Shown: piece after piece, positions 1-7,652 of the stretch | How positions within the stretch are numbered: position 1 is the stretch's first letter | Layout: each line of letters opens with the position of its first letter | Assembly (NCBI GenBank): GCA_029242745.1 | Contig: JAQWTI010000016.1 | Location: 1-64,000, forward strand | Source: Acidimicrobiales bacterium | Lineage (GTDB): Bacteria; Actinomycetota; Acidimicrobiia; Acidimicrobiales; MedAcidi-G1 | DNA: 64,000 bases | Direction of reading: 5' to 3' | Notes under the pieces: generated by a model | Databases searched by the model: none | Told to the model about the DNA's origin: nothing | What the model saw: only the letters and a program-made list of their open reading frames with translations | Position numbers and translations under genes: made by a program

Positions 1-82
1 TCACCTAGCTGGGTACATGACAAAAATGACCTAGCCAGTTTGGCTGTTGCCAGCATCCCGCGTTGAGACCCAGATCAAATCT

Positions 83-817
83 CTATTTCCAGCGCTCAGC
101 CAGCCGAATCGAAACTCCTCCTAGAAGTTGTTGTACCGGAGTCGACAAACCCTCTAGGACAACCCAAATTTCTTCAAGGCTTAAATCTTTTTCACTGAGA
201 CCAGCAGCAGGATTTGAAACCACCCCAATGGCCGCGTATGGCAAGTTGAGCTCTCTGGCGAGCGCCACTTCTGGATAACCAGTCATCCCGACAAGGTCGC
301 CTCCGAAACTTGCGTACATCTGAATCTCGGCAGCCGTTTCGAACCTGGGCCCATTTGAACAGACGTAGGTCCCACCATCTAAGAGTCCAATGCCCTCAGA
401 AACAGCTGTCTCCATCAGCAACCGCCGAAGATCGCTGTCATAAGGATCGGACATATCGGTATGTCGAACTTCTTCGTCGAAAAAAGTGTGGTCTCGGCCA
501 TGAGTGAACTCGATGAACTGATCAATCAGGACCAACTCGCCAACTCGGTATTTGGGGTTTATTCCGCCACTCACCGCCGTCGCGAGAATCGCCTCTACCC
601 CAACGTCATGGAGTGCCTGCAGATTGGCTCGATAGTTAATTCGATGGGGTGGTACACGATGACCTACCCCGTGTCGTGGAAGAAAGGCAACGGGACATCC
701 GTGCCAAACCCCCTGAGTGATCTGAACTAGACCAAATTCAGTCCCAACCTCTTGTGAACGAGCCTCCTCAATACCCGGGAGATCGTAAAAACCGCTTCCA
801 GTAATTAAGCCAAGCAC
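83..817 (-). CDS. mtnP: S-methyl-5'-thioinosine/thioadenosine phosphorylase
   Basis: Family 2 purine nucleoside phosphorylase of 244 aa. It splits a 5'-modified nucleoside with phosphate into the free base and (methylthio)ribose-1-phosphate in the cytoplasm. Visible family motifs are TGSGFY at residues 6-11, the phosphate-site PRHG (47-50), PPHRINYRAN (56-65), NGPRFET (155-161) and MTGYPEVALARE (178-189). The base-binding loop reads SNPAAG (201-206). Human MTAP has an Asp-x-Asp at this point, whereas Asn is what I recall for 6-oxopurine enzymes such as the Pseudomonas methylthioinosine phosphorylase. Methylthioinosine is therefore the likelier substrate, which fits the deaminase at 4275. The start codon is GTG with no clear ribosome site. 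It lies 45 bp after mtnA in the same direction, so the two are probably one operon. Family membership is certain; substrate choice is inferred. Confidence 0.9.
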   Translation of the reverse strand: MLGLITGSGFYDLPGIEEARSQEVGTEFGLVQITQGVWHGCPVAFLPRHGVGHRVPPHRINYRANLQALHDVGVEAILATAVSGGINPKYRVGELVLIDQFIEFTHGRDHTFFDEEVRHTDMSDPYDSDLRRLLMETAVSEGIGLLDGGTYVCSNGPRFETAAEIQMYASFGGDLVGMTGYPEVALARELNLPYAAIGVVSNPAAGLSEKDLSLEEIWVVLEGLSTPVQQLLGGVSIRLAERWK

Positions 818-862
818 GACTGAAAGTTAGTGTTCCGGGGACACAGGAGTCGCACATTCGGT

Positions 863-1882
863 TCAGACTGAACTCAACGACTCCCCTTGGTCCAAGCGAA
901 CTACTCGCTGGTCCGTGACGATCGCAGTAATCAACCCACTAGGGGTCAGATCAAATGCTGGATTTATTGCTTCAGTATTGTTCGGAGTAGTCATGGCACC
1001 TCCAAACGAAATGACCTCCTGGCCATCTCGGTACTCAATTTCTATGTCGTCACCACTTGCCGTAGCCATGTCAATTGTCGATTCAGGAGCAACAACTATG
1101 AAAGGCACCCCGGCATGCTGGGCAGCCAGTGCCAGTGAGAACGTTCCAATCTTGTTTGCAGTGTCGCCGTTCGCAGCAATCCGGTCAGCGCCTGCAAGGA
1201 CTGCATCAACAATGCCTATCGAAATCAGATAGGGGCCGGCACCGTCCACGACCAATCTGTTTGGGGCCCCCATCCGTTGAAGTTCCCAGGTGGTGAGACG
1301 CGCTCCTTGAAGCAACGGGCGAGTTTCAAGCACAAGCGTTTCTTCGAGGGCAGCACGCTCATGCAGTGTTTGGACGACCGCAAGCGCGGTTCCTCGTTCG
1401 ACACTGGCAAGGCCTCCTGTATTGCAGATTGTAAGAATCCGATATGCACTGCGGCCAAAGGAAAGCTCGCTGACCAGATCAGCGCCACGAATTCCCATTA
1501 GTTCCGAAGCGATGATTTCCTCATCGCGAACAGCCAGTGCCTCCTCCAACGCGGCATCTGGACCTCTAACTGCAGCAGCTGCAACCCGGTCGACCATCTT
1601 TGCCAAGTTCACCGCAGTAGGACGTGCCATGCGAATGGTCTGCACAGCGTCATCAAATGCTGTGTTACCGGTACCGCATCTACGAGCCGCCAATGCAACT
1701 CCAAAACCACCAGCAACGCCGATAGCCGGTGCTCCACGCACCGAAAGTCGGCGAATGGCCGCTACCAGATCCGGAACGTTGGAAATCCGGATCGTCTCGA
1801 ATGACCCTGGCAGTCTCGTTTGGTCAACCATCACAATGGCGTCTTCAAGCCAATCAAGTGTTCTCGCACCAAGGCTCTGCAT
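863..1882 (-). CDS. mtnA: S-methyl-5-thioribose-1-phosphate isomerase
   Basis: Aldose-ketose isomerase of the eIF2B-like family, 339 aa, converting methylthioribose-1-phosphate (or 5-deoxyribose-1-phosphate) to the ribulose-1-phosphate. The sequence shows RGAPAIGVAGG (49-59), TICNTGG with the catalytic Cys153, the ETRPLLQGARLT block (186-197) and GADRIAANGD with the catalytic Asp233. Length and motifs are normal for MtnA. The ATG is preceded by GGAG at a 7-base distance. It is the first gene of a leftward pair with the phosphorylase and diverges from the aldolase-dehydrogenase gene at 2135, with 252 bp between them that probably hold both promoters. No MtnB, MtnC, MtnD or MtnK is visible, so the classical methionine salvage path is not encoded here. 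Confidence 0.95.
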   Translation of the reverse strand: MQSLGARTLDWLEDAIVMVDQTRLPGSFETIRISNVPDLVAAIRRLSVRGAPAIGVAGGFGVALAARRCGTGNTAFDDAVQTIRMARPTAVNLAKMVDRVAAAAVRGPDAALEEALAVRDEEIIASELMGIRGADLVSELSFGRSAYRILTICNTGGLASVERGTALAVVQTLHERAALEETLVLETRPLLQGARLTTWELQRMGAPNRLVVDGAGPYLISIGIVDAVLAGADRIAANGDTANKIGTFSLALAAQHAGVPFIVVAPESTIDMATASGDDIEIEYRDGQEVISFGGAMTTPNNTEAINPAFDLTPSGLITAIVTDQRVVRLDQGESLSSV

Positions 1883-2134
1883 TTAGTTGCTCCGAGTAGT
1901 CGTTTTCACCCCTTTGTCATCCTAAAAGGAGCGATCTGCTTTGAACGCTAGGCATGATCTACCTTGCAATGGAGAGGTAGCCATATGTGATCAGGGGTAT
2001 ACAGAGGATGCCCACACCTGCCAAAGTAGAGGCTCCTGGTATCAACGGAGTTGAGTTGCAAATCTTGCTATGGGCGCTTGGGCCAGGCAACCGCTGCCAA
2101 CGATCGGTGCATACCCGATTAGAAATGTGGCCTT

Positions 2135-4105
2135 ATGGAAAATCGGTGGAACCACTCGTTTGCAAAGACCCTTGAGAACTCCCTTGATGAGTGCGTCTAC
2201 GGGTCTCGACTCATCGGTTCAGACCCAGCCCTAGTTCTCCATGGTGGTGGGAACACATCGATCAAAGCCCCTTTCGATGACATCACCGGCAAAAGCGTCG
2301 ACGCTCTGTTCGTTAAGGGGTCGGGTTGGGACCTGGCAACGATTGAAAGACAAGGGTTCGCGCCTCTGAACTTGTCACGACTTCAAGATCTCTTGGCCCT
2401 TGACTCTCTGTCAGACCCTGAGATGATGCGCGAACTTGCCGCTTCGAGTTTCGACCCTGGTGCACCGGCGCCGTCGGTTGAGAGTCTTCTGCACGCTTAC
2501 ATCCCTCATCCAGCAGTGCTCCACAGCCACGCCGATGTAGTTGTCTCAATTACCAATACTGCTAACGGTGAAGAGTTCATCCGTTCCATCTTTGGGGACT
2601 CTGTCATTGTCATCCCCTACGTCATGCCTGGCTTCGAACTGGCGAAGATGGTCGCCTCGATATGGCCTACCCAGGCCCAGGACCACACAGTTGGGATGGT
2701 GCTCCTGAATCATGGACTGTTCTCATTCGGCCGAACAACAGCTGAGGCCTACGCCCGTCACCACGAATTAATATCGAAGGCTGAACACTGGCTTGACGAA
2801 TGCGCCCCGATTGAAACGACGACGGTCAATGATCTACCCCGGGTCGACAAACTCGCTCTAGCGGACCTACGAAAGAAAATCTCAGACTCAGCAAAGCAAC
2901 CGATGATCGTGTGCCGCCACACTGATCCTCTCTCGACCCGCTTTGTTCAACGTACAGACCTTGCAAGTCTCGCTACACGAGGTCCGCTTACGCCAGATCA
3001 CGTGATTCGAACGAAACGCGTCCCGATGATCGGCAACAACATCGACGCCTATGAGCGGGCGTACATCGAATACTTCAAACACTTCGAGGAGCGAGGTGGC
3101 AAAAACCTCGAAATGCTTGACCCGGCACCCCGTGTGGTAGTCGACAGTGATCTCGGTGTCCTAACTGCTGGTAGGACGATTTCTGAATCAGACGTCACCT
3201 TTGACATCTATAACCACACAATGTCAGTTCTCGAGCGTGCTGAGGACCACCTGGGCGGTTATGTGGCTCTTGAGCCAGCAGATATTTTCGATGTTGAATA
3301 CTGGGATCTTGAACAAGCCAAACTGCGCTTGGCAGGTCCACCACCTGCGCTTGCCGGAACCGTTGCTGTTGTAACCGGTGCTGCATCCGGGATAGGTCGC
3401 GCTTGTGCTGCCAGATTGCTCGCTAAAGGCTGTGCTGTATGTGGGATCGATATTGATCGTTCAGTGGAAACGTCCTTCGACACCCCTGCTTGGCTTGGGC
3501 TGAACGTCGACGTGACCGATGCCTTGGCTCAGATAGTTGCTCTGGAAAAGGCTGTTGACCGATTTGGTGGCGTTGACATTGTGATTCCAGCTGCCGGGAT
3601 ATTTGGCGTAGTTGCACCAATCAGCCAAATTGATGCGACCAACTTTCGGTCTGTTCAGGCTGTAAATGTCGACTCCGTTGTCAATCTTCTCCAAGCCGTC
3701 TACCCGTTACTAACTCGGTCGCCTATCGGTGGTCGTGTTGCAATCATCGGGTCAAAGAACGTTGCTGCGCCTGGCCAAGGAGCTGTGGCATATTCGGCTT
3801 CAAAAGCCTCCCTAGCGCAAGTGGGCCGGATCGCAGCACTGGAATGGGCTGAAGACGGGATCCGAGTCAATACCGTCCACCCAGACTCAGTATTTGACAC
3901 TGGGCTATGGACTGACGAGTTACTAGAAGAGCGCGCTGCAAAATATGGCTTGACTGTCGAAGCATACAAAAGTCGCAATTTGCTCAAGACTGAGATCACT
4001 GCAGCTCAAGTGGCCACCTTGGCCGTCGAACTTTGCACTGACACTTTTGCCAAGACGACTGGTGCTCAAGTTCCTGTTGATGGGGGAAACGATCGGGTCA
4101 TATAA
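2135..4105 (+). CDS. Class II aldolase fused to short-chain dehydrogenase
   Basis: Two-domain cytoplasmic enzyme of 656 aa. Residues about 10-260 are a class II (zinc) sugar-phosphate aldolase: HGGGNTS near residue 36, catalytic Glu in SVESLLHAY, zinc ligands H130 and H132 in HSHADVVV, and the third His in LNHGLFSFG. Residues about 405-652 are a classical SDR with TGAASGIG near 414, PAAG in place of NNAG, a Ser in IIGSKN and YSASK with the catalytic Tyr near 553. This architecture is known as rhamnulose-1-phosphate aldolase/dehydrogenase, giving DHAP and lactaldehyde. No rhamnose isomerase, kinase or transporter is nearby. The divergent mtnA-mtnP pair and downstream mtaD suggest instead that it cleaves 5-methylthioribulose- or 5-deoxyribulose-1-phosphate and then reduces or oxidises the aldehyde. 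The domain call is secure; the substrate is inference. Confidence 0.9.
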   Translation: MENRWNHSFAKTLENSLDECVYGSRLIGSDPALVLHGGGNTSIKAPFDDITGKSVDALFVKGSGWDLATIERQGFAPLNLSRLQDLLALDSLSDPEMMRELAASSFDPGAPAPSVESLLHAYIPHPAVLHSHADVVVSITNTANGEEFIRSIFGDSVIVIPYVMPGFELAKMVASIWPTQAQDHTVGMVLLNHGLFSFGRTTAEAYARHHELISKAEHWLDECAPIETTTVNDLPRVDKLALADLRKKISDSAKQPMIVCRHTDPLSTRFVQRTDLASLATRGPLTPDHVIRTKRVPMIGNNIDAYERAYIEYFKHFEERGGKNLEMLDPAPRVVVDSDLGVLTAGRTISESDVTFDIYNHTMSVLERAEDHLGGYVALEPADIFDVEYWDLEQAKLRLAGPPPALAGTVAVVTGAASGIGRACAARLLAKGCAVCGIDIDRSVETSFDTPAWLGLNVDVTDALAQIVALEKAVDRFGGVDIVIPAAGIFGVVAPISQIDATNFRSVQAVNVDSVVNLLQAVYPLLTRSPIGGRVAIIGSKNVAAPGQGAVAYSASKASLAQVGRIAALEWAEDGIRVNTVHPDSVFDTGLWTDELLEERAAKYGLTVEAYKSRNLLKTEITAAQVATLAVELCTDTFAKTTGAQVPVDGGNDRVI

Positions 4106-4274
4106 GAAACAGGCGATCGTCCGTCGCCTTGCCTCTGCACGGATCAGGTGCAACAGAGACCGTTCGACGGAGCCAGCAGTCACGGTACCGCTACCACGCC
4201 CGGGACCGTTAGCAACCAAGTTAAGTACAGATTTAAAAAGGGTTAACAACTAATGCACAGGAGGACCGGCGCCC

Positions 4275-5585
4275 ATGGCCCAAATTCACCCACAGCGGTT
4301 TGTCGCAGATGTGGTGGTGACATGTGATGCGGTCAACACGGTCTATGCCCCTGGCATAGTTGATGTAGAAGACGGAAAGATCCAGTGGGTCGGGCCAAAG
4401 GGCGATGCGCCAGAGGCAAATTCCGTTTTTGAGGAAAACGATGTCGGTGGTTTACTTATGCCCGGTCTCGTTAATACGCACTGCCACACGCCCATGACCC
4501 TCGTAAGAGGTGTCGGGGATGGCCTCCCACTCCAAAAATGGCTTACTGAAGCCATGTGGCCACGGGAAGGTCTCATGACATCTGAGGACGTGTGGTGGGG
4601 TATGACTCTCGGATCCGCCGAAATGCTTGAGCGAGGCGTCACAACAAGTTGCGAGATGTACCTCTTCGAGGAAGCAATTATTGACGCTGTTCAACAAACA
4701 GGTGCACGCCTGGTGATGACACCTGTTGTTATTTCTGAAAGTGGTCGAAGCCTCAGGAAATACATCAAAGATCTCACCGAGTTGTACGAAGATCACCACA
4801 ACCCGACAGGCCGGACGACAATTGGAGTCGCCGCCCATTCCGCCTACAACTTGGGCATCAATCCTGTTGCAGAACTTGCTGGCTTAGCTCGCTCACTAGA
4901 CACCATCTTTCACCTTCATCTAGCAGAAACTCAACAAGAGAGCGCCGACTTGGAAAGACAGTTCGGCCAGTCCATTACCCAAATTCTTTATAACCATGGT
5001 GTTCTCGATGGCCAGGTTCTTGCTGCCCACAGCGTTTGGGTTGACCAGGCAGATATCGATTTGATGGCAGAGACTGGGGTAGCGGTCGCCCACTGCCCAG
5101 TCAGCAATATGAAACTTGGATCCGGGATTGCCCCCCTCCTTGATCTAAGGGCTGCAGGAGTGACCGTTGGCTACGGAACTGATGGTCCAGCATCAAACGA
5201 CTCTCTTGACCTCTGGGAAGAAGTCAAGATTGCTCCACTCTTAGCAAGAGTTCGGGCGTTGGACTCAACTGCTGTAACCGCAGCCGAAACACTGGCTATG
5301 GCGACACGCGAAGGAGCTAGCGCCCTCGGGCTGCATAACACCGGCAGTCTCATAGCTGGAAATGTCGCCGACATAATCCGTATCGACCTGAATCAGAGCA
5401 CATTCGTCCCAGTAACTAGCCCAGATGAATTAATTGCCCATCTTGCTTGGTCTGGATCAAACCGACTGGTTACCGATGTCTGGGTAGCCGGAAGACAGGT
5501 TGTGGTTGACGGCGGTGTCCAGACGGTGGATACCGAAAGAGCACAGGCGCAGGTCCAAGAACGGGCTTTTCGCCTTGCTGGATAA
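4275..5585 (+). CDS. mtaD: 5-methylthioadenosine/S-adenosylhomocysteine deaminase
   Basis: Amidohydrolase of the MtaD/ATZ-TRZ family, 436 aa, expected to deaminate methylthioadenosine, 5'-deoxyadenosine or S-adenosylhomocysteine to the inosine form. Metal ligands are seen in NTHCHTPM (HxH after MPGLV), the HLHLAE strand, AHSVWV and GTDGPASND. The substrate region GVGDGLPLQKWL and AHCPVSNMKLGSG are typical of the family. An AGGAGG lies about 10 bases before the ATG. It follows the aldolase-dehydrogenase gene by 169 bp on the same strand. With a phosphorylase of the methylthioinosine type at the other side of the cluster, it gives the first step of a consistent pathway. Other deaminases of this family, acting on guanine or triazines, fit the motifs less well. 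Confidence 0.88.
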   Translation: MAQIHPQRFVADVVVTCDAVNTVYAPGIVDVEDGKIQWVGPKGDAPEANSVFEENDVGGLLMPGLVNTHCHTPMTLVRGVGDGLPLQKWLTEAMWPREGLMTSEDVWWGMTLGSAEMLERGVTTSCEMYLFEEAIIDAVQQTGARLVMTPVVISESGRSLRKYIKDLTELYEDHHNPTGRTTIGVAAHSAYNLGINPVAELAGLARSLDTIFHLHLAETQQESADLERQFGQSITQILYNHGVLDGQVLAAHSVWVDQADIDLMAETGVAVAHCPVSNMKLGSGIAPLLDLRAAGVTVGYGTDGPASNDSLDLWEEVKIAPLLARVRALDSTAVTAAETLAMATREGASALGLHNTGSLIAGNVADIIRIDLNQSTFVPVTSPDELIAHLAWSGSNRLVTDVWVAGRQVVVDGGVQTVDTERAQAQVQERAFRLAG

Positions 5586-5616
5586 ACCGAACTAGCACCC
5601 CACTACGGTTGGAACC

Positions 5617-6447
5617 ATGCAACTGTCACCAGGCTCCGTGGTCGTCATCACTGGGGCTGCGAGTGGTATCGGCGAAGGCCTCGCCCGTGAATGTGTTCAT
5701 CGCGGCTACAGCGCCGCACTCGCAGACATCGAAGGTCCTGCCCTCCAAGAGTTAACGGCTGATCTGGTAGCAGACGGCGGAACCGTGGCCTCGAGCGTCG
5801 TCGACGTCGCTGACCCGATGTCTGTCTTCAACTTCGCTGAAACAGTGCATGATGAACTGGGCATACCCGATCTAGTAATTGGCAACGCAGGAGTAATCAG
5901 CCCTCAAGCACCACTGTGGGAACAGCGGCCTGAAGACTGGGAATGGTTATGGCGAGTAAACCTGTTTGGGGTAGTGAATACCTGGACGGCATTTCTTCCA
6001 GCGATGATCGAACGCGGCACTGGTCACATAGTCGCAACTTCATCGATAGCAGGGTTAGCCCCGGGCCAGAGCAGTGGTAACACCCCATACGCTGCTACGA
6101 AGTACGGAATCGTGTCGCTTGCCGACAACCTTCGGATAGAACTCGAGGAAGTTGCACCGGATATCGAGGTGACCGTGCTCTTGCCGGGGCCGGTTAAGAG
6201 TCGAATTCGGCAAGCAGCCCGCAACCGTCCTGAAGTATTCGGGGGACCCGATACGCCCCCCGTGCCCACGATCGATTCATTCCCAAATCGACTTGAAGCC
6301 AACGAATTTGCAGCACGTGTCTTCGACGGTCTCAACCGGGGTGAGCGTTACCTCCTACCAAATGAAGAGTTCATCGAGCCAATCGCTAACCACCTCGACG
6401 AAATAGCTTCTCTGCTTCGTCGAAGCCAGATAGAAGGTTCAGAGTAA
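5617..6447 (+). CDS. SDR family NAD(P)-dependent oxidoreductase
   Basis: Classical short-chain dehydrogenase of 276 aa. The N-terminal TGAASGIGEG binds the dinucleotide and the Asp of LADIEG, at the end of the second strand, favours NAD(H). GNAGV stands for NNAG. Catalytic residues are the Ser pair in ATSSIAG and Tyr/Lys in YAATKYG. The C-terminal part is longer than in the minimal fold and contains the substrate-covering region around FGGPDTPP. It starts 31 bp after mtaD and is followed 37 bp later by the GntR regulator, so it may be transcribed with the salvage genes. Its substrate cannot be read from the sequence. A second alcohol or aldehyde step of that pathway is possible but not shown. 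Confidence 0.85.
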   Translation: MQLSPGSVVVITGAASGIGEGLARECVHRGYSAALADIEGPALQELTADLVADGGTVASSVVDVADPMSVFNFAETVHDELGIPDLVIGNAGVISPQAPLWEQRPEDWEWLWRVNLFGVVNTWTAFLPAMIERGTGHIVATSSIAGLAPGQSSGNTPYAATKYGIVSLADNLRIELEEVAPDIEVTVLLPGPVKSRIRQAARNRPEVFGGPDTPPVPTIDSFPNRLEANEFAARVFDGLNRGERYLLPNEEFIEPIANHLDEIASLLRRSQIEGSE

Positions 6448-6484
6448 AGAAAATGATTTCACGAACTGCACCTACGGCAAATAT

Positions 6485-7261
6485 ATGAATGACAACCGCA
6501 ACAAGTCGGCAACATCAGGTACCGATTACTCAGCAGGTCGACCTGTAAAGGTTGCTGAGTCGGTTGCACGCCAGATTCTTGAGGATGTCATCGAGTTGGG
6601 CTACAAACCGGGCACAAAACTCCCAGTCGAATCTGAGATGGTGAAAACGTACGGCGTCGCTCGGGGGTCGCTCCGCGAGGCCCTCAGGATTCTTGAAATC
6701 CACGGACTTGTCAGGATTAAGCCAGGACCCGATGGAGGTCCGGTCGTTGCTGACATCACCAGCAAAGACATCGCCCAGACCCTTGCCTTCTTTTTCCGAG
6801 CCTCAAAAGTAACGTTCAAGGAGGTCATGGAAGCGAGGCTGATACTTGAACCAGTAATGGCCCGGCAAGCCGCTGAACGGCGAAATCCAGAGATTCAAAC
6901 TGCACTTCGAAACAGTATTGATCGCTCACGAGCGGGCCTGGAAAGCCACGAAACTGACGACGAATACCGCCAGACAGCGGCTGGATTCCACGAAATAATC
7001 ACTGGGACTACAGGCAACTCAGTCCTTGACCTCTTAACTGGTTCTCTCAAAGAAATCTATTCGGCTCGCTTTCATTCATTTGTCTACACCTCCGACGAAC
7101 GTAAAAAACTTGTCGACGATCACGAAATAGTTGCTCAAGCCATTATCTCTGGGGATTGCGCCCAGGCTGAGGCTCTGATGCGTGCCCATATGGAAGACTG
7201 GATCAGCCTATTTTCAGAAAGGTTCCCTGATTTCTTGGATGAACCCATCAACTGGTTCTGA
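6485..7261 (+). CDS. GntR-family transcriptional regulator, FadR subfamily
   Basis: DNA-binding regulator of 258 aa. Residues about 20-90 form the winged helix of the GntR family, with the typical YKPGTKLPVESEMVKTYGVARGSLREALRIL pattern split as PGTKLPVESE and SRGSLREAL-like ARGSLREALRIL. Residues about 105-245 are the all-helical FCD effector domain, with the metal-site residues expected in EARLILEP, the central FHEIITG and the late DHEIVAQAI. FCD regulators usually bind organic acids or sugar acids and often control the adjacent catabolic genes. It lies last in the rightward run from 2135 and next to the leftward atuA pair, so both flanking sets are candidate targets. I found no convincing operator half-sites. 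Confidence 0.9.
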   Translation: MNDNRNKSATSGTDYSAGRPVKVAESVARQILEDVIELGYKPGTKLPVESEMVKTYGVARGSLREALRILEIHGLVRIKPGPDGGPVVADITSKDIAQTLAFFFRASKVTFKEVMEARLILEPVMARQAAERRNPEIQTALRNSIDRSRAGLESHETDDEYRQTAAGFHEIITGTTGNSVLDLLTGSLKEIYSARFHSFVYTSDERKKLVDDHEIVAQAIISGDCAQAEALMRAHMEDWISLFSERFPDFLDEPINWF

Positions 7262-7310
7262 CCACTTGAGCGAAGGTGTTTTCAGATCCTGATAAATCTG
7301 GAATGGCGAG

Positions 7311-7333
7311 GTCAACCCCGGTATCTGGTTGAC
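7311..7333. terminator. Hairpin between convergent genes
   Basis: GTCAACC at 7311-7317 pairs perfectly with GGTTGAC at 7327-7333 across a 9-base loop. It lies between the convergent gntR and atuA C-terminal genes, where a two-way terminator would be expected. No T-tract follows on either strand, so this is a weak candidate only. Confidence 0.3.
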
Positions 7334-7340
7334 TAACTGC

Positions 7341-7652
7341 TCAAACTGAGGATGAAATCTCCATGTCGAGGATCAGCGATTGGTAGGACTTGCCGTGAGG
7401 GTCGGCACGAAGACTCCTCGAAACCCCACCAGCCAGCGCCTGTGTCATGACGAAGTTGAGGCCCTTGGTGCCAGGCAGTTCATACCGGACTATGTCGCCC
7501 TTTACGAGATCCCCGAAGGTATCTCGCACCCGATCGACTGTGACCTCACTACGTATGGTCTCCCAGTGGATGTCCTCATAGGCGAATACACAGATATTGG
7601 ATATATCTCCCTTGTCGCCTGACCGGCTGTATGCGATCTCTCGAAGTTTCAT
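7341..7652 (-). CDS. AtuA C-terminal-domain protein
   Basis: Small protein of 103 aa equal to the C-terminal domain of acyclic terpene utilisation protein AtuA. The signature is the early ARSGDKG-like SRSGDKGDISNICV segment, followed by a mixed alpha/beta fold ending in SLRADPHGKSYQSLIL. In Pseudomonas AtuA this domain is part of a longer chain; here it is a separate gene that overlaps the end of the N-terminal partner by 4 bases (ATGA type), which implies translational coupling and a complex. Its molecular role is not established. It is translated second in a two-gene operon read leftward. Confidence 0.8.
   Translation of the reverse strand: MKLREIAYSRSGDKGDISNICVFAYEDIHWETIRSEVTVDRVRDTFGDLVKGDIVRYELPGTKGLNFVMTQALAGGVSRSLRADPHGKSYQSLILDMEISSSV

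Noticed and set aside
2135-4105. Simple assignment as rhamnose-pathway RhaD/dehydrogenase
   Set aside because: No rhamnose isomerase, kinase, mutarotase or transporter is nearby, and methylthioribose genes flank it on both sides.
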